Source: Pseudomonadota bacterium
GTDB lineage: Bacteria > Bdellovibrionota_C > UBA2361 > OMII01
Assembly (NCBI GenBank): GCA_027486155.1
Contig: JAIXPR010000098.1
Location: forward strand, 1 to 12,408
Length of the DNA: 12,408 nt
Reading direction: 5' to 3'
Shown here: positions 7,205 to 12,408 of the stretch, in pieces
Layout: every line of letters begins with the position of its first letter
Numbering within the stretch: the stretch's first letter is position 1
The notes under the pieces: generated by a model
What the model saw: the letters and a program-made list of their open reading frames with translations, nothing else
Database searches by the model: none
What the model was told of the DNA's origin: nothing
Made by a program: the position numbers and the translations under genes

Positions 7205-7945
7205 ATGAGCGCACAACAAAAGGTTGGACAGGGAACCCTTTCTCAGCGAATCGAAAAAACGAAGACCCGACAAAAAAGTTATGTCATGGACCTCCGCGTG
7301 CAAAGTCCCGCCTCCATGGGATACCTCGGTGTTGATGGGCTGGATTCCGCGCCGGCGATCGTGAGATTGGCTAGAGTAAAGGGGCTCGATGTCATCGCGA
7401 TTACCGATTTCTACAGCGGTGATTTTATCGATCGGATGGTCGCGGCCGCGAAGAGCTCTCCCCTTACGGTAATTCCGGGTGTGAGTGTTCGGTGTCGCGT
7501 GAAGACGTGCTCCGATGTCATCATCTCGTGCCTCTTTCCCGAGTCAATCACATCGGCGGGTATCGCCGAGTTTCTTCGCGAGCTCAATGTTCCCCGAGAT
7601 GCCCGTGGAAACCCAAACTATGTGATTACCCCCACTATCGATGAACTTTTGCTCGCTCTCTCGACGCGTAACGGTATCGCCATACCGAGCCGCCTCGACA
7701 AGACTCCCCATCGAATGTCCATTATTCCGGATCTCGTTGAGCAGTACGGTTTTCGAGCCTTTGATCTCGCCTACGGCGACTCCTCGGCGTACTTCAAGAA
7801 ACGGTGGCCTAAGATGAAGTTTCAACTCTTCACCTTCTCAGACGCGAACGCGCTCGCCCAGATCGGTAGCCGCAACGCGAAGGTAAAGATGCCGACCCCG
7901 GGCTTTGAGGGGCTTAAAGAACTGCTTGCCGGCGAGTCAGCCTAA
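7205..7945 (+). CDS. PHP-fold protein with degenerate metal site (likely non-catalytic)
   Basis: The 246-residue product follows the sequence layout of PHP (polymerase and histidinol phosphatase) domain proteins, normally multi-metal phosphoesterases. Family landmarks are present: MDLRVQSPAS (28-37) where the family has DLHxHS, GLDVIAITD (60-68), PGVSV (91-95) in place of PGVEI, NGIAIPSRLDK (156-166), FSDANALAQIG (211-221) in place of SDAH, and PGFEGLKELL (232-241). Almost every metal ligand is replaced: the HxH pair is Arg31/Gln33, the His after Asp68 is Phe69, the Glu is Ser94, the PSH-type His is Arg163 and the final His is Asn215. Only Asp68 and Asp213 remain. The frame is intact and compact, so it looks like a maintained pseudo-enzyme. 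ATG 7205 has AGAGGA (7192-7197) at good spacing. It follows the coiled-coil-like gene closely. Confidence 0.75.
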   Translation: MSAQQKVGQGTLSQRIEKTKTRQKSYVMDLRVQSPASMGYLGVDGLDSAPAIVRLARVKGLDVIAITDFYSGDFIDRMVAAAKSSPLTVIPGVSVRCRVKTCSDVIISCLFPESITSAGIAEFLRELNVPRDARGNPNYVITPTIDELLLALSTRNGIAIPSRLDKTPHRMSIIPDLVEQYGFRAFDLAYGDSSAYFKKRWPKMKFQLFTFSDANALAQIGSRNAKVKMPTPGFEGLKELLAGESA

Positions 7946-7980
7946 GACGGTCTTGCCTGACACCCTTGTTCAGGCTCACA

Positions 7981-8457
7981 ATGCCGGCCATGGCAACATG
8001 GCTTGTGAAAACCGAACCGGATGTGTTCTCTATCGATGACTTCGCCCGTGCGAGGGTAACGGACTGGAATGGGGTCCGAAACTATCAGGCCCGAAACTTC
8101 CTTATGTCGATGGAAGCGGGGGATGACGTACTCATCTACCACTCAAATGCTGAGCCACCAGGCGTGGTTGGCCTCGCGACGGTCCACGCCACAGCATCCC
8201 CCGACAAGACCCAATTCGATCCTACCAGTGAGTACTTCGACGGTAAGGCTAGTACAGCGAATCCCCGTTGGTTTTGCCCGGACCTCAAGTTTGTGCGAAA
8301 ATTCGCCCGGCAAATCCCGCTCGACGAGTTGCGACGGACGAGAGCTTTGGAAGGTCTCACGTTGCTTCAGAAGGGATCGCGATTAAGTGTTATTCCTGTT
8401 TCGGATAAACACTTCGATACGATAGTAAAGATGGCTTCACAAAAGTCCCCAGCATAG
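7981..8457 (+). CDS. EVE domain-containing protein
   Basis: A 158-residue single-domain protein of the EVE family (PUA/YTH-like fold, thymocyte nuclear protein 1 type). Features: WLVKTEPDVFSIDDF near the N-terminus, DWNGVRNYQARNF, the hallmark DDVLIYHSNAEPPGVVGLA, and NPRWFCPDLKFVRKF followed by IPLDELR. EVE proteins bind modified nucleobases in DNA or RNA through an aromatic pocket; the exact ligand here is unknown. Three in-frame starts exist: TTG 7966, ATG 7981 and ATG 7990 (MATWLVKTEP). I chose 7981 because AGG lies about eight bases upstream, but 7990 matches the usual family N-terminus. A small inverted pair GCCTGA/TCAGGC (7955-7960, 7970-7975) lies just before the start. The stop is 8 bases from the map start, so the two are probably translated from one message. 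Confidence 0.9.
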   Translation: MPAMATWLVKTEPDVFSIDDFARARVTDWNGVRNYQARNFLMSMEAGDDVLIYHSNAEPPGVVGLATVHATASPDKTQFDPTSEYFDGKASTANPRWFCPDLKFVRKFARQIPLDELRRTRALEGLTLLQKGSRLSVIPVSDKHFDTIVKMASQKSPA

Positions 8458-8465
8458 GAGTTCAC

Positions 8466-9257
8466 GTGGGCGAGCGAATCACAATCAAAACGGCGGAAGA
8501 GATCGCGTTGATGCGCGAGGCGTGTCAGGTTACCGCGACGATCCTCGATGAGGTAGGGGAGATTATCCGCCCCGGGATGAACACCGAGGAGATTAACTCC
8601 TTCGTACACCGCCGCACCCTAGAGCACGGGGCTATTCCATCGCCGCTCAACTACAAGGGATTTCCGAAGTCGGTATGCGTGTCGCCGAATGATGTCGTGT
8701 GTCACGGGATTCCGGCGCCGTTCGTTATTTTGATGCCGGGCGATATCGTGAACGTGGATGTGACCTGCTACAAAAACGGATTCCACGGTGATTCAAGTCG
8801 AATGTATTTCGTGGGTGGTGAAGACGCCTGTTCCGCTGAGGCGCGGGAGTTGGTGAGGGTTACCCGCGACGCGCTCTTCGCGGGTATCCGGCAGGTGAGG
8901 CCCGGTAACCGCATCGGTGATATCGGAGGTGCGATCCAGGATTTCATCAAGACCACCGGAAGGAGCTACGGCATCGTTCGTGAGTACACCGGACACGGTC
9001 TCGGTCGCGAATTTCACGAGGCGCCCCAGGTCATTCACACCGCGCGCCGAGGATCGGGTGATGTTATGCGGCCGGGTATGACGTTTACTATTGAACCGAT
9101 GATCAACATGGGCACTGCCCGAACGGCGCTCTCCAAGGTCGATGGATGGACCGTTCGTACCGCTGACGGGGGATTGTCGGCGCAGTGGGAGCACACCGTT
9201 CTCGTGACCGAGAATGGGGTTGATATTATGACCAGGAGTCCGAAGGGGCTGTTTTAG
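8466..9257 (+). CDS. map: Methionine aminopeptidase, type I
   Basis: A complete 263-residue type I methionine aminopeptidase, which removes the initiator methionine from nascent proteins using a dimetal centre. All expected residues are present: His80 in VVCHGIP, Asp98 in VNVDVTCY, Asp109 in GFHGDSS, His177 in GHGLG, His184 in REFHEAPQV, Glu210 in FTIEPMIN and Glu242 in QWEHTVLV. Length matches the family, with no N-terminal zinc-finger extension. The start is GTG 8466, set by GGAG at 8457-8460 with a five-base spacer, inside and just after the EVE stop codon. A nearly identical copy of its first 33 codons, with the same ribosome site, appears at 12309-12408. The gene ends 20 bases before the hexamer hairpin, which could act on its transcript end. 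Confidence 0.96.
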   Translation: MGERITIKTAEEIALMREACQVTATILDEVGEIIRPGMNTEEINSFVHRRTLEHGAIPSPLNYKGFPKSVCVSPNDVVCHGIPAPFVILMPGDIVNVDVTCYKNGFHGDSSRMYFVGGEDACSAEARELVRVTRDALFAGIRQVRPGNRIGDIGGAIQDFIKTTGRSYGIVREYTGHGLGREFHEAPQVIHTARRGSGDVMRPGMTFTIEPMINMGTARTALSKVDGWTVRTADGGLSAQWEHTVLVTENGVDIMTRSPKGLF

Positions 9258-9276
9258 CCAATCAATCAACAATGCC

Positions 9277-9374
9277 ACGTGAACGTGCTCGTAAACGTGA
9301 ACGTAAACGTACCCGAACTGACAGCCCCGAGTTTTCGGGTACGTTCACGTTTACGAGCACGAGCACGTTCACGT
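9277..9374. repeat. Long palindrome made of CGTNNN hexamers
   Basis: The left arm (9277-9317) and right arm (9334-9374) are near-perfect complements around the 16-base loop CTGACAGCCCCGAGTT. The left arm is a run of six hexamers: CGTGAA, CGTGCT, CGTAAA, CGTGAA, CGTAAA, CGTACC, then CGAA. The right arm read on the minus strand gives CGTGAA, CGTGCT, CGTGCT, CGTAAA, CGTGAA, CGTACC, CGAA, so the arms differ only by one inserted hexamer unit each. Each arm is thus both a six-base-periodic repeat and half of a roughly 40-bp hairpin. It lies directly downstream of map and may end or stabilise its transcript, or be a dispersed repeat. Confidence 0.85.
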
Positions 9375-9434
9375 CGAAAGGTTTACAGGAAGACTAGACT
9401 GTGTAACCTCGCTACCGCTGAGGGTGGTTAATGA

Positions 9435-10150
9435 ACTTCTCTGCCTTCCATGTGTAGCTGGGAGAGACGGATTGTGTCACACCTCCATCGTTGCTCGAGT
9501 GAAGAAAGGAGAGACGTTATATCCGTCCTTGATGGAGCTGTTGTAACGATTGCTCGCAGCGCATCAAACCTCGAATACTTCTGCCGCACGGGCAACGGCA
9601 TTGGAGAGCTCCACTATCCAAAAGTACGAGTGATAAGCGCGCATGAAGTCTCTAGTGGCATAGCTTGAGAAGTTGCAGTTGGTAGCTGGAAGGACAGCGA
9701 GGTTGCGCCCAGCCAGAACGTTGCAAAGCGCCTTCCTCGAGGCTCTCTGCTTATGATGGATCGAGGCTTTGAGAGGACGCAATTTTTGAACGCTGTCATC
9801 GCTGCAGGAGTAAATGTACTTTTACGATTAAAAACGAACATGTTTCAAAGCAAATTAGCCGTGCGACCAAAAGAACGCTCTTATCCTTGCGTCATCAAAT
9901 ATCCAAGAGATAAGTATCCCGCGACAGGAATGGTGCAAAAGAGTCAAGAGGGAGAAAGGTATCGACATTCTAGCTCCCCTACAGAGAAATCCTTTGCCGG
10001 AACTTGGTGACAGATGATAAATTACTCACTAGACCATCCAGTTGAAAGCTTTGTGAGCGTCTGTCACTAACCTTCGAACCGCGCTGTCACTGTAGCGATG
10101 GGCTAGAGCGGTCCCTGAACAAGAGATCTCAGCATCGCACTTAAAGTCAA
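9435..10150 (+). pseudogene. Decayed IS4-type (DDE) transposase
   Basis: One frame from 9435 reads as an IS4-family transposase lacking its N-terminal third. It contains SVLDGAVVTIARSASNLEYF, with the first Asp of the triad at 9531-9533, then HYPKVRVISAHEVSSG, a TGA stop at 9666, EVAVGSWKDSE, and LPRGSLLMMDRGF with the second Asp at 9759-9761, then AVIAAGVNVLLRLKTN. TGA at 10008 and TAA at 10068 interrupt it further. After a frame change, VTNLRTALSL, an amber codon, RW and EQEISASHLK (around 10070-10146) resemble the Y(2)R(3)E(6)K region, with E at 10123 and K at 10144; this last part is tentative. No terminal inverted repeats or target duplication could be assigned. The element is dead by stops, frameshift and truncation. 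Confidence 0.72.
9963..9989. repeat. Left copy of CTACAGAGAAA-containing repeat
   Basis: CGACATTCTAGC (9963-9974) followed by CCCCTACAGAGAAA (9976-9989). The second part occurs again in direct orientation at 12236-12249. The first part occurs inverted at 12213-12224. It lies inside the transposase remnant, upstream of the glycosyltransferase gene. Confidence 0.6.
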
Positions 10151-10297
10151 GTCCACGATATGCGCTTGAGGGCGGTTCTGACGGGGTAAGCGTGAAACAC
10201 GCCTCAGGGACTCTTCGATTGGGGGCTCGACTCGCCACGGTACCAAGCGAGCGGTGTATTTTTGAGTTGGAAGCAGTTTCCTTCAAAACACGTCACT
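10151..10297. other. Gap between transposase remnant and glycosyltransferase gene
   Basis: I see no gene here that can be supported. A minus-strand open frame covering 10029-10286 has no recognisable family features and overlaps the transposase remnant. The promoter of the glycosyltransferase gene should lie here, but no clear -35/-10 pair is visible. Confidence 0.4.
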
Positions 10298-12163
10298 ATG
10301 AACCGAAAGTCGTTTGTTGTCTTTGCTCTCTTAGCTGCTTCGTTGGCCTCATGTGTCGTCATCTATCACATGCTTTCCATAGAGTGGGAGCGCTGCTCAC
10401 TTTCAGGACCGAGGACTTACATGCAAGGTGTAACGGTCCCTTTCAGCGCGCCTCATCAACCACTTGGGCTCTATAGGTTCTCCTGCAAACTTAACTCAAA
10501 GATGGCCCAGACCGTTCGCTTGGGTATCGTATTTGATGACGGAGTTGAGGACATATCAATCAATGGGGAGGTCGTGGACCTTCGTTCGCAGTTGGCGCCC
10601 TACTTGAAACCCATTTTTACCGATTGGAGGGATGGGCTCTTTGTAGAGCTTCCTGTTCGACGGGGCGAGAACCAACTTATGGTACAGGGTGTTAATTTGA
10701 AAGGAGCACTTGTCTTTAAGGTTCATCAGAGCATGACGTGGCCGCAATACCTCGCGGCTTTTGTGTTTGGAGTTTTCCCTCTAATTCTCGGCATCATGAA
10801 GCCCATGCAGGCAGTGCTGCGGGCGTGTTTATCGTTTCCCTGGAAAAGACGCACACAGATTGCCAAATTTTGCTCGCTGCGCTTCGAAGCTATGCCTCTG
10901 TATATAGTGTTTGTGGGGGTTGCACTGCGCCTTGCCCTCTTCTGGGGTGTGCCCTCATCGATGTACCAACATGATTTCGACAGTCATGTGGAAAACATCA
11001 AGTTTTATGCCGCCCATCCATGGAGTCTCCCATTTCCTCATGTCGGGTTCGAGTCCCCGCAGCAACCGCTCTATTACGTCGTTAGCGCTGCGGTATACCG
11101 TCTCGCCCAGTGTTTATCGGCACCACCCACTGTAGCTCTCGACGTAGTCAGAGCGATGTCCTTGTTATACTCGATGGTATGGCTTGTTCTTGGTCTTCGT
11201 CTCGCTCGCCTGTGGCTCTCTACGCCACTAGGGATAAGTTTTTGCATGGTTTTCCTATCGTGTACTCCCTCGTTTGTTTTTCTCGGTGCTCGGATTAATA
11301 ACGATGCATTAAACGCAACACTGGGTATGTGGGCGCTCTATGAGGTAAGCCTTTTCTTATTACCCCAACGGTCATCAAGTTTTCTACGGGCAATGCTTGC
11401 GATTACGTTGGCGATAGGCACCAAGACCTCATCCGTGCTCTTGCCTCTCTTCCTGTTTGCGGCGCTTGCGCGTGATTACTGTGAGCGACCTGAGGGGCGA
11501 GAGCGCACGCGTCATATGTTGAGGGCTCTCTGCGTCATTACATCATTTGTAGCAGGGGCGGTTGTTCTGCGTGCATACTTGCCGTTCAGTTCCGAGCTCC
11601 GATTTATGAACGGAGGAATCTTCCCAAATCAGGCTATTCCTCGAATCGATGTTGGATATTTTTTTTCCTTTAACTTGACCGACTTGGTGCGGGCGGGGGA
11701 GGCCCGACCATTTTCTAATGATGCGGTTAGATTCTCCTTTCCCACGACGATGTTTGGGACGATGCTGATTGGCGAGTATGAGTATAGCCGCTTCTTTAAG
11801 GCGGGAAACACGTTTTACCTTGTCACGCAGTTGTCAATATTGCTGGCTCTTCTTTACCCGATAGCGATAGTGCATTTTTTTTGGAGCTGGCGGGAACTGA
11901 CGGCAGCCGCGCGGCTGATAGTGATACCGGTGGCGGTCAACTTCGGCCTACAACTGTACATGATCTGCCGGTATCCAAGTGTCTGTAATTCAGATTTTCG
12001 CTATTTTACTCCCTCCTTTGGTTGTGTAGCTATAATGATTGGATTTGGCCTTGAATGTTTGTGTCGCAGGAATTCCAGGGTACGTTCAGTGGTAGTGATA
12101 GGAACAACGCTTCTTGCTATATGTCAGGGGGTATGGATGTTGATGTTAATCCAGCGGACCTGA
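10298..12163 (+). CDS. GT-C-type integral membrane glycosyltransferase
   Basis: A 621-residue multi-spanning protein. It has an N-terminal membrane segment (about 7-27), then an extracytoplasmic, beta-rich-looking region of about 115 residues, then a second segment near 150-167 and roughly nine more to the C-terminus. In the first long loop after the helix near 202-217 comes YQHDFDSHVENI (225-236) with the acidic DFD typical of lipid-phosphate-sugar-dependent GT-C enzymes. QQPLYYVVSA (255-264), ARINNDALN (331-339) and NSDFRYFTPSF (near 564-574) resemble conserved loops of PMT/GT39-like families. It probably transfers a sugar from a polyprenyl-phosphate donor to a surface glycan or protein (inference). 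ATG 10298 was taken over TTG 10262; neither has a good ribosome site. Codon use looks more AT-rich than in the left-hand genes, suggesting transfer. Confidence 0.75.
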   Translation: MNRKSFVVFALLAASLASCVVIYHMLSIEWERCSLSGPRTYMQGVTVPFSAPHQPLGLYRFSCKLNSKMAQTVRLGIVFDDGVEDISINGEVVDLRSQLAPYLKPIFTDWRDGLFVELPVRRGENQLMVQGVNLKGALVFKVHQSMTWPQYLAAFVFGVFPLILGIMKPMQAVLRACLSFPWKRRTQIAKFCSLRFEAMPLYIVFVGVALRLALFWGVPSSMYQHDFDSHVENIKFYAAHPWSLPFPHVGFESPQQPLYYVVSAAVYRLAQCLSAPPTVALDVVRAMSLLYSMVWLVLGLRLARLWLSTPLGISFCMVFLSCTPSFVFLGARINNDALNATLGMWALYEVSLFLLPQRSSSFLRAMLAITLAIGTKTSSVLLPLFLFAALARDYCERPEGRERTRHMLRALCVITSFVAGAVVLRAYLPFSSELRFMNGGIFPNQAIPRIDVGYFFSFNLTDLVRAGEARPFSNDAVRFSFPTTMFGTMLIGEYEYSRFFKAGNTFYLVTQLSILLALLYPIAIVHFFWSWRELTAAARLIVIPVAVNFGLQLYMICRYPSVCNSDFRYFTPSFGCVAIMIGFGLECLCRRNSRVRSVVVIGTTLLAICQGVWMLMLIQRT

Positions 12164-12182
12164 ACTCCGGGCCTGTGACGTT

Positions 12183-12250
12183 TTTCTCTCTGTAGTTTCT
12201 CTTTGTAGTAGGGCTAGAATGTCGCTGCGCGAGCCCCCCTACAGAGAAAC
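12183..12250. repeat. Right repeat cluster: tandem 13-mers and hairpin
   Basis: TTTCTCTCTGTAG (12183-12195) and TTTCTCTTTGTAG (12196-12208) are tandem and differ at one base. An imperfect hairpin pairs 12195-12215 with 12232-12250 (GTTTCTCT and GTAG on the left, CTAC and AGAGAAAC on the right) around a 16-base loop. The block also carries the inverse of 9963-9974 at 12213-12224 and a direct copy of 9976-9989 at 12236-12249. It ends exactly where the duplicated EVE/map sequence begins (12251). After the glycosyltransferase gene it could also serve as a transcription end signal. Confidence 0.6.
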
Positions 12251-12308
12251 AAACCCTTCGATACGATAGTAAGATGGCTTCACAAAAGTCCCCAGCATAG
12301 GAGTTCAC
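12251..12308 (+). pseudogene. Duplicated 3' tail of the EVE-domain gene
   Basis: This matches 8407-8465, the last codons of the EVE gene and the map ribosome site. Differences are A to C at 8411/12255 and loss of one A in GTAAAG (8427-8432). The rest of the EVE gene is missing here, so this is a non-coding remnant that still carries GGAG before the second map start. Confidence 0.85.
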
Positions 12309-12408
12309 GTGGGCGAGCGAATCACAATAAAAACGGCGGAAGAGATCGCGTTGATGCGCGAGGCGTGTCAGGTTACCGCGACGATCCTCGATGAGGTAGG
12401 GGAGATTA
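12309..12408 (+). CDS. map: Second copy of map 5' end, cut by the window edge
   Basis: The first 33 codons of methionine aminopeptidase, starting MGERITIKTAEEIALMREAC, match 8466-8565 at a constant offset of 3843 bases. The only difference is C8486 to A12329, which changes ATC to ATA and keeps Ile7. The GTG start and the GGAG ribosome site are kept, so it could be expressed if the rest of the gene continues past the window. A synonymous change plus an indel in the non-coding part would fit a real diverged copy. An assembly overlap between strain variants is the main alternative. Confidence 0.7.
   Translation, partial: MGERITIKTAEEIALMREACQVTATILDEVGEI

Noticed and set aside
9277..9374. CRISPR array
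   Set aside because: The six-base units have no spacers and form one hairpin; there are no cas genes.
9272..9397. A 41-codon frame through the hexamer hairpin, reading as alternating Arg residues then alternating Thr/Ser-Phe
   Set aside because: The pattern follows directly from CGTNNN units and their complement; there is no ribosome site, so it is most likely a by-product of the palindrome.
10029..10286. Minus-strand 85-residue frame between transposase relic and glycosyltransferase
   Set aside because: No recognisable motifs, and it overlaps a stretch that reads, though weakly, as the end of the transposase on the other strand.
12195..12250. Integron attC site
   Set aside because: The arms start GTTTCTC and end GAGAAAC, which do not fit the GTTRRRY/RYYYAAC core pattern, and no integrase is present.

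Overview
The window is ordinary Gram-negative chromosome on the left (1 to about 9257) joined to a looser, accessory-looking tract on the right (9258-12408). No rRNA, tRNA or CRISPR was seen, so taxonomy rests on gene content only. A MeaB-type GTPase, an acyl-CoA dehydrogenase and a membrane Fe-S oxidoreductase suggest a bacterium that oxidises branched or fatty acyl-CoAs into a quinone pool. Frequent GTG and TTG starts and moderately high GC would fit a delta-proteobacterial-type lineage such as Myxococcota or Bdellovibrionota. That placement is inference.

Left part. 2-499 is the C-terminal half of meaB, the chaperone GTPase of methylmalonyl-CoA mutase. 527-1144 is a small membrane-anchored protein of unknown function. 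Converging on it from the minus strand is a two-gene operon: a 738-aa membrane Fe-S oxidoreductase (4562-2346), whose stop overlaps by 4 bases the start of an acyl-CoA dehydrogenase (2349-1201). The pair makes sense as a dehydrogenase and a membrane route for its electrons to quinone, probably through ETF encoded elsewhere. A 363-base divergent intergenic region separates it from a plus-strand DUF21/CBS/CorC membrane protein (4926-6320).

Middle. After a 222-base gap holding a nested inverted repeat come four closely spaced plus-strand genes: a Ser/Pro/Ala-rich protein with a duplicated helical repeat (6543-7181), a PHP-fold protein that has lost nearly all its metal ligands (7205-7945), an EVE-domain protein (7981-8457) and methionine aminopeptidase map (8466-9257).

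Right part. Just after map is a roughly 40-bp-arm hairpin built from CGTNNN hexamers (9277-9374). It is followed by a decayed IS4-type transposase (9435 to about 10150), then an intact GT-C-type membrane glycosyltransferase (10298-12163) whose base composition looks more AT-rich. Copies of a CTACAGAGAAA-containing motif lie on both sides of the glycosyltransferase. From 12251 to the window end, the EVE-gene tail and the head of map are repeated almost exactly, including the ribosome binding site. This is either a real duplication with an island between the copies, or an assembly join.

Most notable items: the metal-ligand-less PHP protein, the hexamer hairpin, and the repeated map head bounding the glycosyltransferase island.
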